64,000 bases of DNA from Heliocidaris tuberculata (lineage: Eukaryota; Echinodermata; Echinoidea; Camarodonta; Echinometridae). This document shows positions 12,085 to 23,553 of the stretch, piece by piece (the stretch's first letter is position 1; each line of letters starts with the position of its first letter). The stretch is from positions 36,653,774-36,717,773 of the forward strand of contig CM046833.1 of the NCBI GenBank assembly GCA_025618425.1, read 5' to 3'. The position numbers and the translations under genes are program-made. The notes below the pieces were generated by a model. It worked only from the letters and a program-made list of their open reading frames with translations, did no database searches and was not told the DNA's origin.

Positions 12085-12369
12085 GTAAGTTAAGAAGAAG
12101 AGACATGTTTATAAAGCTAAGGGAGGACTATGTCTTGATTAACATGTTCCATTATTTATCATAAGATTTAATGTAGCAATGTGCAAAATATTTTTACATT
12201 CTGTCCAAGATTTCCATAAGATTTAAGCAAATTGGAAATCTGTGTTGACTGACCTTGCAATGGCTGAGTTTTGCTGAAATATATGAAAATAAATTATTGA
12301 TCAGTTCATCTCATTTCTTGCAGCATTTAATAATTTATAAAAATTCAACTTTTTTTCTGTATCTTTCAG

Positions 12370-12439
12370 TCAGGAACGGAAACGGAAGCGGGGGAAATGC
12401 AGCAGTGAAAGTCCTAAGAGAAAGAAATCCAAGCGCTGA
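12370..12439 (+). CDS. Terminal coding exon with basic NLS-like tail
   Basis: After the acceptor TTCTGTATCTTTCAG, the first base completes a Ser codon with the AG left by the previous exon. The frame then reads SQERKRKRGKCSSESPKRKKSKR and stops at TGA (12437-12439). Two clusters of basic residues (KRKRGK and PKRKKSKR) separated by a short Ser-rich spacer match a bipartite or SV40-type nuclear localisation signal. The last 20 or so residues of the protein are therefore predicted to direct it to the nucleus, unusual for a signalling death-domain protein. The rest of the exon is 3' UTR. An AATAAA at 12750-12755 lies at the left edge of the Harbinger-like MITE and could serve as polyadenylation signal. 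Confidence 0.75.
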
Positions 12440-12754
12440 TGTGGCAGGGACAAAGCATGTATTTTTGATGTTTTGGGAACAAGATGATCCTCTCAAAAAG
12501 TGCAGTATGTTTTACTCTGCACAAGTTTACCTATATGCTATGAATATATGAATGATTATTGGTCAAATGTTGCTCAACTAACACGTAGCTTCGCCTGAGA
12601 GGCCCTGCAAGAATTATCCATAAATATGACTACATTAGAAAATGATTGCATTGGGAACAATGTACATACCTGTCATCATTACATCTCTGACTGAACCGTA
12701 TTCCTGGAAGTCTTATGTCTTTAATATGTCCAATCATTGACAGTGGGAGAATAA

Positions 12755-13170
12755 AGGCCACCGCACACATTACGATCGGTCTGCGATCCGATTTGTGAAA
12801 TAAAACGCTATGGCATTAAATATTGGCATTTTAACAAATGAAATCTACCCTATTCACATTCTGAAAAGTAATATGAATACTAAACATAGAGTTTGGGTGA
12901 GCTGTCAGCTTTCTACAGGGAATAAGGGCAAAATTAGTTTCAAATCGTAGGCAGTCGTACGATTTTTGCGACGTCACTACGACTCGGAGCCGATTTGGCC
13001 ATTCCACCGACTAGAAAACTTGGCAAAGGCCGTATTATCGATTTTACTATCTGTATGACTATTCAGACCCTCAATCAAAAATATTTTTTGTTTTTAAATG
13101 ATTTGTCAAATGATATTACATTTTTTTCTGAAATCAGATCGCAGACCGATCGTAAGGTGTGCTGTAGCCT
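12755..13170. mobile_element. Harbinger-like MITE, 416 bp
   Basis: The left TIR AGGCCACCGCACACATTACG continues into ATCGGTCTGCGATC. It is matched by the inverse of the right end (ATCGTAAGGTGTGCTGTAGCCT), and both ends are flanked by TAA. The three-base TWA duplication and GC-rich ~35 bp TIRs around an AT-rich core fit PIF/Harbinger non-autonomous elements. No transposase is present. It lies just past the stop codon of the death-domain gene and may supply part of its 3' UTR. Confidence 0.75.
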
Positions 13171-14049
13171 TAAGAGGCATAGGTTTACATGGTCCCCAGC
13201 CAAAATTTTACCATACTTGATATACAACTATGGTCAAGTTGTTAGTCCCAATTTCAAATTCGAGACCCCATCACAGTACTTATGTGCCTCCCCATCGATC
13301 TGATTTCCAATCATTGACAGTAAGGGAACAAGGGGAACACAGGTTCACATGGTCCCCAGCCAAAATTTGCCCATACTTGATACAAAACCATGATTAAATC
13401 ATGAGTCCCAGTTTCATATTTGAGACCCTGTCACAGTAATTGTGTGTCTCCCCCCCCCCCCCCCCCCAAGGATTCTGGATCCACCAACTGAACCAAGCAT
13501 GCTTCAGTTATGAAAGATTGAACTGATTACATTTTTGAGGAGGTCAATATGGTAATATGAGTGTAAAAAATTATCAGGAGATGTCTTGTGTATCTATCTT
13601 CATTTACTGTTTCTCTTGTTCATCTATTTCATATATTTATCTACATGAACATCTACTTTCATTCATGTCAATATTGTAATTATATTGTTGTCCATAGCTC
13701 TAGTATAAGTGTTGGAATTGCTATTACATTCCTATTCAAATTTGTCTTGTCAGAACAGTGCTGTATGAAAATCATTGAGGAGGCTATAACATGTAATATG
13801 TGCAAGACAACACTTGTCTTATTTCAATGATCACTTATCTTCATTCTTACCAATTAGTTTGATTATGTACACATCAGGAACATTCTAAGTAGCTGCAGGA
13901 AGTAGAGGAAGAATTTAGCTTAAAAAGTATATTAACCTATTCAAGACTATTGCTCTTGTCATGCCATCAAGCTCTGCTTATGTGACAGTCCCTCTTTATG
14001 ATTCATTTACATTGATTATACTGTGTAATTACTTTACTTTGATAATGTA
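13171..14049. other. Intergenic, short direct duplication
   Basis: A phrase beginning GGTTTACATGGTCCCCAGCC at about 13181 recurs at about 13342 in slightly altered form, each followed by ATCATT/GAC..-type text. This is a ~160 bp tandem duplication. A run of 16 C lies near 13450. No gene was recognised. Confidence 0.45.
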
Positions 14050-14073
14050 TTAAGGACGTTCCACAGTTAAAGT

Positions 14074-15560
14074 CAAATCCATGTCATTTTCACCAAACTT
14101 TGCATACAGTTACTTTGGTCCATGAGAAGCCCAAATACGCATAGAAAATTGTAGGTCCATGTGCTTACTTTTTTTCTATGGGACACTGAACTGTGCCATG
14201 ATCGGGTGTCAGGTAGAATGACGTCATTGCAGGTTTTTGGCCATTCGTAGGCCTCAGAATTCTCAATGTCATATACAAATCCCATTATTCTGTCAAAATC
14301 CATGTCGTATTCGTCAAACTTTCCAGATTTGTAGTGAAAAGTATACTGAAGGAGGAGAAAGTTTTAAAAATGGGGGTCCATGCACTCGTTTTTATGCTAG
14401 CAGCGCCCTCAGTTGGCGGAAAAGGTCAAAAACTCGCAAAACTCTTGAAGGGGGTACCCAATGCTGAAACAATGTTAGTTCATTTAAAAGATCATGATTT
14501 TATTAGCAGAAAATCATCTGCCTTAAGCTTTTTAAAAATTCGTGTTGCCAGAAAAATCCCCGAAATATGGTAAGACTTCAGGATATTTTGGCCCCTCAGC
14601 TGAGTACCAATTTCAGCTAGGTAACCACAATGACGTCAAAGTGGTTACCCAGGTTCGCGTATTGCAGATGTGTTGCGCGCTAGACTGTACAAAATGCATT
14701 ACACCTTGCGCGCATTTTGCTATAATTGCGCGACAAGGTAACCACTTTGACGTCATTGTGGTTACCTAGCTGAAATTGGGACACAGCTGAGGGGCCAAAA
14801 TATCCTGAAATCTTACCATATTTCGGGGATTTTCTGGCAACACGAATTTTGAAAAAAATTTAAGGCAGATGATTTTCTTCTAATAAAATCATGATCTTTT
14901 AAATGAACTAACATTGTTTCAGCATTGGGTACCCCCTTTAAGAACTGGCAGAGAACCTGTCTAGGAATGGGATGGATTCGAAAAACTATACTGTACATTC
15001 AAAATCCATGTCAGATTCGTAATTTTTTTCCATATTTGTAGAGAATTATATACTGCAAAAGGAGAAAGTTTAAAAAATGTGGGTCCATGCACTCGTTTTT
15101 GTGCTAGCAGGGCCCTCAGGTGGCGGAAAAAGTCAAAAACTCGCAAAACTCGCAAAAACTGCGCATGGCTGGCTGGGAACCTGTCTGGGAATGGGATACA
15201 TGTAGGTGCAAAAAAACTCTACTGTACATTCAAAATCCATGCCAGATTCGTAAATTTTTCCAGATTTGTAGAGTATTATATACTGCAAAAGGAGAAAGTT
15301 TTAAAAATGGGGGTCCATGCACTCGTTTTTGTGCTAGCAGGGCCCTCAGGTGGCGGAAAAAGTCAAAAACTCGCAAAACTCGCAAAAACTGCGCATGGCT
15401 GGCTGGGAACCTGTCTAGGAATGGGATGGGTGCAAAATAACTCTCCTGTACATTCAAAATCCATGTCATTTTCACCAAAGTTTCCAGATTTGTAGAGAAA
15501 ATTATACCGAAGGAGGAGAGAGTTTGAAAAAAGGGGGTCCATGTACTGGTTTTTGTGCTA
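14074..15560. repeat. Tandem array of ~225 bp subrepeats
   Basis: The phrase CAAA(A)TCCATGTC followed by TTCGTCAAACTTTCCAGATTTGTAG-like text starts subrepeats at about 14074, 14293, 15000, 15231 and 15455. Each also carries GGGGGTCCATGCACTCG, TGCTAGCAG and GGCGGAAAAAGTC. Spacing is 219-231 bp, except 14293-15000, which is longer by the inserted palindrome. The ~100-codon frames read across it are by-products of the repeat. A 17-base C run lies near 15570. Confidence 0.8.
14449..14937. mobile_element. 489 bp palindromic foldback MITE nested in the subrepeat array
   Basis: Two arms of about 200 bp are near-perfect inverse copies: AGGGGGTACCCAATGCTG, later CTCAGCTGAG, then GGTAACCACAATGACGTCA. 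The spacer is about 85 bp. Flanks read TTGA (14445-14448) and TTAA (14938-14941). Collapsing the insertion at TTAA gives ACTCTTAAGAACTG, which aligns base-for-base in length with ACTCGCAAAAACTG of the intact neighbouring subrepeat. This supports a TTAA target. An alternative AACT duplication (14440-14443 and 14943-14946) fits less well. Each arm includes a perfect CRE, TGACGTCA. Confidence 0.8.
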
Positions 15561-16667
15561 GCAGCGCCCCCCCCCCCCCCCCCCCCACATTTTTATAATA
15601 AATAATTTTGCAAGGTTCCCGAAAATCCTTATATTTTGGTAGCGAGTCGCCTGAATATCCTCATATTCGGGCAGCGAGGTGCCGGTATACCAAAAAGTGT
15701 TTAAAATTTTGTACACAAAATATAGAAACAAAATAACCCTATTTCAGGTGTAAGGAGGGATATTGAAAAACAATGGATGATTACAGTGCTTCAATTATTC
15801 CATTTTTTTAAATGAAAAATTCTAAACCTCGCACTTTGAAAATATATCGGAATATGGAAGAAAAGGCGGTGCGGGGATGTGCTTGCATGGTCGGGAGGGG
15901 TAGGGCTGTAAGCAGGTAGCAAGCGTGCGAAGTGGACCCATATTCTTGTGAGGTGGAGCACCTCAGAGTGTTTGCCCCCTCCCCCCTCCCCAGGAAAAAA
16001 AAAGTAATGTACCCTTACTTTTGCGCACCTGTTCACGACTACTAGTATTTCAAACATAATAATCACGGTAACGACATAAGCTATAGTTGTCTATATTTTA
16101 CACACACTTTCGAACCAGTGTATAAAAAAGAAGGAAATTGTAAGTCGTTTTGAGTGACATTTTATTCATTATTCTATTTGCTCATGTCTTTGACTGTAGG
16201 CATAATGATCATTAGACAATCATATGGCATAGACAAATGAACCTTGGGCATATATTTGACTTTCTTTCTCCAGCTCTCTTTTTGTGCTAAGGAATTGTAC
16301 TAAAATGGGAGGTAGATGACCATGACTATGAATTCCAAATTACATCTACCTTTCATTTTTCCTATACGACTAACTTTGCCTATAGAAAGTTCATGAGGGG
16401 GCATCGAATGTTATCTTTCAGCTCAAGCTAGTTAATATTTGGTATATATATTTTTCACAGGTACAGAATTATTGATTTCATCTATTTTCACCGGGTTCTT
16501 GTCACTGCGCACACTTGCGAACCCATTATTAAGCATTGTGTTTAATGTGCGTATCCATTGTCTTAACTGCGCGCAATACTCTCCCGGTGTTGTGATGACG
16601 TAACACAACCAGCCAGGATATATGAGCAGCTGAGGTGCGCACAAGCACAACTGATGAACGTCCTTAA

Positions 16668-18377
16668 TATTTTGGTAATAAATGTATGTTGTAATCAGTT
16701 TGTAAAGTATGTTTGAAAATAAATAAAGAATAATATATATAAATCATATTATTATTTTTAATTTTTATTATTATAATTACTATGACTGTTATGAGATGAT
16801 TATAATTAGATGAATATCATCTCATTGTTAACACCATGGATCGCAATAGGAAAAATTAAAGGAACAAAGGCATGAAAGTGGTGATTATTGGAATTGATGG
16901 TGACGCTGCAGCTTATATGCAAATGAGGCAATCCGCGTATGCTACCTTTCCGTCCATAAGTTTTAATTTGTCTATGATTTGAGAGTCACTCATTTTAAGC
17001 ATGATATATGCTTCTCTTTTTTTTTAATCAGTTTGGTTTTCAGCCTACACATTTTTACATCAAATCACTTTGTGCTCTTTTGATGAACACTGCTCATTTC
17101 ATAGAGAAAGAAGAACTTGACTTCAGTATTTCAAAAATTTGGTAGAGCATTAGATTCCATCAATCATGTCATTTTTCTTTATTGAATCTGTGGAAGCCAT
17201 CTTGATTTCATAAAAGTCAGTTATATACACTGAAAATAATAATGGGCTTACAACTGATTCCGGGGGACACCACACTTTACTATCTGTTGGTTGGAAAGTT
17301 GTAAATTTAAAACAGTAAATTCTTACTTGTACATGTATATAATATCTCTAAAGTAATGTTTACATATTTTGAATTTTCTTTTATTTGCAGATGACACAAT
17401 AGTAGATGTGAAATGTCAGACATGAATCATGAACACTTAAGGTGCCAAAGTTAGTAGTTATTTTCATGCTAACAAATTTCAGTTGAAAAAAATTTTTATG
17501 GTTTTTTATTTAAGATTTAGTATCAGCACTATAAATTGTCCATTGATTGAAAAGAAGGAAATAGTGTAAATACCAGCGATACTTAAGGTAAAGAAATAAA
17601 TAAGTAGACAAGTCAGATCTTTTACAGGAGATGTAGGAGACCTGGGGAGTGAGCAAATGAGTAAACAAATGATATTTTACCGATTCAGGTAATTCTTATT
17701 AAAGCCCATTGCACATGAGTCGTCATTTCAATTGTGCTATTCCCTACATTAACAGAGCCGGTGAATGTTAATAGCCTATAAGTCAGTATCATAATTTTAT
17801 GTAGTGATTGCACTGATATTGTGCAATCTTTCTTTGTATGATGTCATTCCCACATGGCGTGTCAATGACTGCACAAGTCACAGATACAGTCCTTCGTCAA
17901 GGAAATGATACCTCATGTGCACTGGACACATTTCTAGAATGATATTCACAATCAGTTCTGTATATAAAGACTTATTATTGTTTGGATCATTTAATTTCAT
18001 GTTACAAGTTTATGATGGTCTGTGCGCATTTCAAACTGTTTTCTTGTAAAGTTGTGTTTCCATTATTGTGTAAATATTTTATTTAAGAACTTTGATATTA
18101 TTTTCATTTTTCGTTGTATTTTTAATTGTGTGTTTTCATGTTGTTCCTATGAAAGGGAAAGATATAAATGAGATCATGTTCAAACCAAGTTTACTAATTA
18201 TATGGAGGAATTGCCCATTTTCAATTTGAAAATGTGTATGGAATGCCACAAGGCACAATTCTGCATTAGATTTGTAAATAAAATAGAAAAAGGAGCAAGG
18301 GAAAAAAAGTGAATGAGAAAAAAAGATATGTACAAACAAAACGCAAACTAGACATTCCCATGCTTATCTAATTCAGG
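16668..18377. other. Intergenic AT-rich DNA, nothing recognised
   Basis: No exon, inverted-repeat element or array was recognised. Several TATTATT-rich stretches occur near 16730-16800. Confidence 0.4.
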
Positions 18378-18700
18378 CGTTATATTTTTGTAATGAATTT
18401 CTATATGAACAGTGCCATTTTTGTATTTTTTTGCTATCTGAGTCAAGTCATTGAAATAATTGTATCCAAATCATCAAATTTGATATAATTGTACATGTTA
18501 AGACAAGTGACCAAAGCATTCTTGAAATGCAAATTAATGTAATATTTTTGTGATGAATTTTTATATGAACAGTGCCATTTTTGTATATTTTTGCTATGTG
18601 AGTCAAGACATTGATATTATTGTTGTATCCAAATCATCAAATTTGATATAATTGTACATGTAAGTGACCAAAGCATTCTTGAAATGCAATTTAATGGATT
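18378..18700. repeat. Tandem duplication, ~165 bp x 2
   Basis: ATTTTTGTAATGAATTTCTATATG at about 18385 and ATTTTTGTGATGAATTTTTATATG at about 18543 start two copies. Both run through GAACAGTGCCATTTTTG, CCAAATCATCAAATTTG and GACCAAAGCATTCTTG. The copies are about 93% alike by eye and have no coding potential. Confidence 0.8.
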
Positions 18701-18899
18701 AGGTGGAATATATATTAGTGTTTATCTTTGTGTACATATTGCTTTGCGGTACATAGGTATCTAAAAAGAATGCAAAAGATTTTGCTTTGTGTATCTTAAA
18801 AAGTACTCAACCATCCTCCTTGAAACTTATATGTTGGAGTAGTGTCTCCTAAATTATGTGTTAGTGTTTGTCAGACCATTTCTTTCATTTCTTTCAAAT

Positions 18900-19010
18900 G
18901 TTCGGAGGACAGGACATTAACTTAAAACTTGGTACTAGAATGCATTACCACTTCGAGACGAACTGATTTGATTTTTGTTTGCGTAGGTCAAAGGTCATAG
19001 AGGTCAATAT
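18900..19010. repeat. Third copy of the DR1-bearing repeat
   Basis: CTTAAAACTTGGTACTAGAATG is followed by AGGTCAAAGGTCA at 18985-18997 and AGGTCA at 19001-19006, as in the two copies near 8.9 and 9.05 kb. Confidence 0.5.
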
Positions 19011-19689
19011 GCATGAAATTAAAGATTTGTTAGTTTTGTTATCACCTCAACTATTTTGTAAAACATTGGGATGATTATACTTGTGGTTCCTGTCAATGCT
19101 GCTCTTTCATCATATCCCTGTGTTTTTGTGAGTATTCCTTTGTTTGCACGTCGGAGTTGGAAGCATTGCTAGACATTTTTTGTGGGTTGGGGGGGGGGGG
19201 TATGTCAACAAGAAGTGTAAATTATTTTGCCCACTCGTTCTTTGGAAGACTATTCTTTCCATTTGAATTCCCCCCCCCCCCCCCAGCAAGACACTACTCT
19301 AATAGGAGTATAAATCACTGATTGTTTGGTATTATGTATGTTTATGAGCCTGAACAGTTACATGTATACACAAAAAAATGACAATTGGTTCCTCATCTAT
19401 CTGTTAGAAACTTATCATTGATATGATTGAAATGCTCTTGAAATACATGTATTTATATTATAAGCAATGTACATGTAAATAATCAATGTTGATATTATGT
19501 GAATTTGATACTCAATAAATAGCAAATACATTTGAACAATTATTTTAATCTATATTTTTCCACTTTGAGTTTGAGACATGTATTGGTGTATAAGCTGTTA
19601 TTTTCCATTCCGTTCGTACCAAACTTTTTCTGCTCAGAAACATTTTGTCTCATTGTCTCATTAGTCGTCTGTTTTCCCATCTCTTTCAC

Positions 19690-19850
19690 TTTTTCTCTCA
19701 GATTTGTTTCTCTATCTCTCTTTCTCTCTCCCTGTCTCTTATTCTCTTAGTCTCTCCTCCTTCCCTGCTTCCTCTTGTCTTTCAGTCCCTTTCTCTCTCC
19801 CAATCCCTCTTCCTTTCCGTGTCTCTCTCTCTCCCTCTCCCTTTTCCAAC
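19690..19850. repeat. CT-rich low-complexity tract
   Basis: Pyrimidine-rich TCTCTCTTTCTCTCTCC-type sequence. It produces serine/leucine-rich open frames with no coding value. Confidence 0.75.
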
Positions 19851-19935
19851 TATATTTGTGTACATGTGGAAAGTTATGTGTGAAAAAAGAAAAATGAGGA
19901 ACCAAGGCGTGCAAAGTGGGTTATTTTTCCGAGAG

Positions 19936-20138
19936 GGCCCTAGACCATAATTGAGCTCAGAGCTAAACTTTATACATAGAGTTTGGCTAACTCGGCTTCA
20001 GCTAGTCACAACATGACATACAGTATTTCCTATGTTTCTTCCTTGCCTAACAAAGCAACATGCGCATATTGTTGACTACTGAAGCCAAGTTGACCAAACT
20101 TCCTATAGCTGGCTCTGATTTAGTTAGAACAGCCCTGT
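19936..20138. mobile_element. Hairpin MITE, ~200 bp
   Basis: GGGCCCTAGACCATAATTGA followed by GAGCTCAGAGCTAAACTTTATACATAG-type sequence folds back onto the right half. TTGGCTAACTCGGCTTCAG pairs with CTGAAGCCAAGTTGACCAA, and the outer ends pair CAGAGC with GCTCTG. There is no coding capacity and the target duplication is unclear. Confidence 0.5.
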
Positions 20139-20520
20139 AGCTGTGACGTTCTGTGACATGCCGGTAAACGCTGTATAGATATCACAAAATACACAAGATA
20201 AAACAATTGCATGAATTTCAAGTACGGTAACAATAATTAATTCAGTGAGTAAATGTTATCTGAATCGTGTGCCGAAAATTATAATAATGTAAAAAAAATG
20301 GAAATCCTACCTTATTTAGTTGAAGGTAGTGGAGCCTCATTATCTGTTTCCTGCTTTGACATCATCACAAGAATAATATTACCACCAATCAATATTGGAA
20401 AATGAACTTTAACTGAGACACTGACTAAAAAGTTGAATTTTATTAGGTATTTTAGAGCAAAAAATAAGCGCCATGAGCACCCAGCAGAGGCGGATACCTG
20501 AGCTACATGTGCAAGAAGCC

Positions 20521-20525
20521 ATTAC

Positions 20526-20557
<32 letters not shown>

Positions 20558-20560
20558 CAA
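20521..20560. repeat. (ATC)n microsatellite
   Basis: About 11-12 uninterrupted CAT/ATC triplets. Confidence 0.9.
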
Positions 20561-21360
20561 ATGTCTTCACTTTGGGATAAAGGATTTTACCTTGTTATAT
20601 TTTAAAGCAGGGCTAAAAAAAAACAACAACAGAAAAGTGCAAGTTAGCATCATTTTTTAAAAATTTAATTGTTAGAGCAATGCACTTTTTATAATGACGA
20701 ACGGAGATAATCCCGAAATGATCCATCAAATGTACTGGGACATGAAGTTGACTACCACAGATTCTGCAATTTGGAGGAATTCTCTTGTGTAATTCTGTAA
20801 CTGCGTGTACAAAAATCTCTCAAAAGACAAAGAAATATGTGATGCAATTTGTTTGCCCCTTTTCAGCAGGGGTTCAGTAGGCCTATTTTTGCTCAAGCAA
20901 CATAATTTCGTACAAAAATCGTACAAAAATGTTTTATGCCGAATTTGAATTCATTTATAGAAGATTTTACATGATAATGTGCTTTATTTGTTATGATTCA
21001 TGTATAATTATTGAGTGGAATCAAAATAAAGATCATTGGGGGGAAAATGGGTGTGTGCGGCTCGTGTGAAACAACCTTGGTGATAATTTGATTTGCGTGA
21101 AAACAGAAAAATGAGATAAACAGGATTGTGAAAGTTTAAAAGAATTCGGAGATAGCGAAGAAAATTATGATTAAAAATTGAGAATAGGGCCTACTAAAGC
21201 TACATGTATCGAATCTCAAATTGGATATTAGGTGAGTCGATTGTGATGTATTCACGGTTAACTTTCCCGTGTGCATGTTGTAAACTGAAATATCATTGAT
21301 TATAGCTTTTCTCCTTAACGCATTTTCCCCTCCGGGCAGTGCTCAACATATCGGGGGAAT
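20561..21360. other. Intergenic, nothing recognised
   Basis: AT-rich DNA without an identifiable exon or element. Confidence 0.4.
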
Positions 21361-22888
21361 CCCGATAGTCCGCGGGCCCATAGACCGCGGGGCCTATAGA
21401 CCGCGGGACCGATATACCGCGGGGCCTATAGACCGCGGGGCCGATATACCGCGGGGCCTATAGACCGCGGGGCCGATAGACCGCGGCGTCTCAATGTACA
21501 CGCCAGTCACCAGTAATTCCGCACATTCGCTCAAATCACTATACACCTCTTGCAATCGAAAGCACTAACAGCAAAACTTAAAAAGATAAAAAATAAAAAA
21601 AGAGAAATGGGAGGTGGATCGTCACCCCCCTCCTGGATGCGCTCATTAACTTTTTGATGTTCAATGGATTATGCAATAAAGTGACTTTAAGTCTGTGTTT
21701 TTCTTTCAAATAAAAGAAACTAACGCTAATAAACAGGACGTGCAATTTGAAACTTTTCACTGAAACTCAAAGTTTTATTAAATAACATCTTTGAAAAACA
21801 ACTTTTTCATATAAACAGTACTTATTGCCTTCATCAAACCTATCTCATAACAAATACACAACTATCACTAATTCATATAAAGAATTCAAACTAAGCAGCG
21901 TTAAACTGAATGAATATCAAAAGAGGAACGAGGAAATGGCATAACTGACGATTGATTTTGAAGACTGATTAATATTATGAATTGAAAAAGTTCCAAATAT
22001 TGGTTTGCTTTGGACACAGCTCATTTTGTTTTGAAAATTATTGAAAAGAAAAGATAAGGGATTGCGTTATGCTTTTGTTTTTCTTGATCAAAAAAACAAG
22101 GAAAGAAATAATGCTCAATAATGAGGATGAAAACGCATGGTCGGAACATGAATAGAAATCCGACTGTTACAATACGGTACATATAAAAATAAGACAAAAA
22201 TTAACTTCTCAAAGAAACATAACTGGCAAGAACTGAAACACAACAACGAATATACGTACAATTATTTACCATTTTGAAAATATAACGAGTATTTCATTTT
22301 GAGCAAATGTAAGGCATATCACAACTAGAAAATATAAATGGAAATATTACTGTTGTCAACAAAATAAATATTACAGATATTATATACATTGTTTGAATTT
22401 GTATAGAGGATTTAGTTTTCCGAAAATAAACACATCTAGTTTTATCAATATTTAAATATTTTTTTCGCTTTTAACTAGTCAGATATATTTCTAAGTTTAT
22501 TATTAAGAACAAGGACAGTATTATTTAAATTATTAGAAGAAAAGAATATGCTAGTGTCATCGGCAAACTGATGAAAAGTTAATGATCAAAAATATAAGTT
22601 CAGTTTGATTTATTTCCATACGGAAGAAAACATAGGGCCTAGTAGGCCTACATAATTATAACACTCCAAGATTGAACAAACAATAGCCCTGATAGCAGCG
22701 AAATACAGCATTATGGTCAAGGTGACGTGGAAGGAGACAAAATCAAAGAGGGAAATTGAAAGAAATCTTTTTAAAAAGACTAACTTGTAATTCATATGTT
22801 CCCTTTAAATAACACATACATAATAGCATAATTTGTTGATAATATCTAATATAAAAAAGGGGAAATGAAATTGAAAAATTGATTAAGA

Positions 22889-23553
22889 TCCCGGGGGGGG
22901 GGGGGAATCTTCCATTGAGACCAGCATCCTCGAACTTTACCCTCTGAAAAGCACCCTAAACGAGGATTTAGATTTTGTGATTTTGATACCCTAAACAGGG
23001 ATATTTTTTCATTCTTGATTTTGATACCCTAAACACGGAGAGAAAAAATTAACGGCTTGTTTTACACCCTTAACAGGCCGAGCATATACGACCGAAATTC
23101 TCAAATTCTGAATAAATTGTACCCTTTCCGCGAATTGGCCGTGTTAAATTTCATACCCTTTTTCCCTGCATTTGGTCAGAAGTGTGATTTTGATACCCTT
23201 TTATATGAAAAGGGTATCATGAGATATGAAAGCAACTTAGATAAGTTCAAAATCTCCCTTAAAAGATATCTGTTTAATACTTAGGGTATGAACTCAGTGT
23301 CCAACATTACATTGTATGCACCTTCTTATTTCTAAGTTATTTCGTTCTTACTTTATAAAGCGCATAGGGACATGCAGTGTTGCTATGTGTAATGCGCTAT
23401 AAAAGAACCAAGTATTATTATTATTTTTTTTCATTATTATATATTTTTCGTTTTTGAAACCCTAAACGCGGATCCTCGTTTTCAGGTTCGCGGATGCTGT
23501 ACGGATTTCAGTGGAAGATACTCCCCCCCCCTCCCCCCCCCCCCCCCCCCGGG
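22889..23553. mobile_element. Nested poly-G-ended inverted-repeat element
   Basis: The left end is a run of 12 G then AATCTTCCATTGAGACC and GCATCC. The right end inverted reads a G-run, AGTATCTTCCACTGAAATCC, GCATCC. Inside, the phrase TTTTGATACCCTAAAC recurs three or more times in the left half, and AAACCCTAAACGCGGATCC closes the right half. It lies within the 21361-23708 element. Confidence 0.5.
23205..23440 (+). mobile_element. 5'-truncated L2/CR1-like LINE 3' end
   Basis: A frame ends with ESNLDKFKISLKRYLFNT and a stop, matching the short conserved C-terminus that follows the reverse transcriptase in CR1/L2-type LINEs (N-L-x-x-F-K-x-x-L-K-x-x-L-F). The non-coding tail follows, with TATAAAGCGCATAGGG and AATGCGCTATAAAAGAACC. 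It ends in an (ATT)n run, the usual L2-type 3' signature. It is inserted within the poly-G-ended element, a third level of nesting. Confidence 0.65.

Larger units (their letters stand above)
14054..16663. mobile_element. TTAA-flanked 2.6 kb element (Kolobok/piggyBac-type TSD)
   Basis: GGACGTTCCACAGTT at the left and the inverse AACTGATGAACGTCC at the right are TIRs. Each is flanked by TTAA (14050-14053 and 16664-16667). TTAA duplications are typical of piggyBac and Kolobok elements. The left half is a tandem array of ~225 bp subrepeats and the right half is unique AT-rich DNA with some CG-rich words. No transposase frame is seen, so it is non-autonomous. A second palindromic TTAA element is inserted in one subrepeat. 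Confidence 0.7.

Noticed and set aside
12250..12551. 98-codon frame overlapping the terminal exon of the death-domain gene
   Set aside because: It reads another frame across the acceptor. The spliced frame fits the upstream exon phases and ends at TGA 12437.
15079..15495. 138-codon frame in the 14-16 kb element
   Set aside because: It repeats itself (CTRFC.SRALRWRKKSKTRK) because it crosses tandem subrepeats; a by-product of repeat structure.
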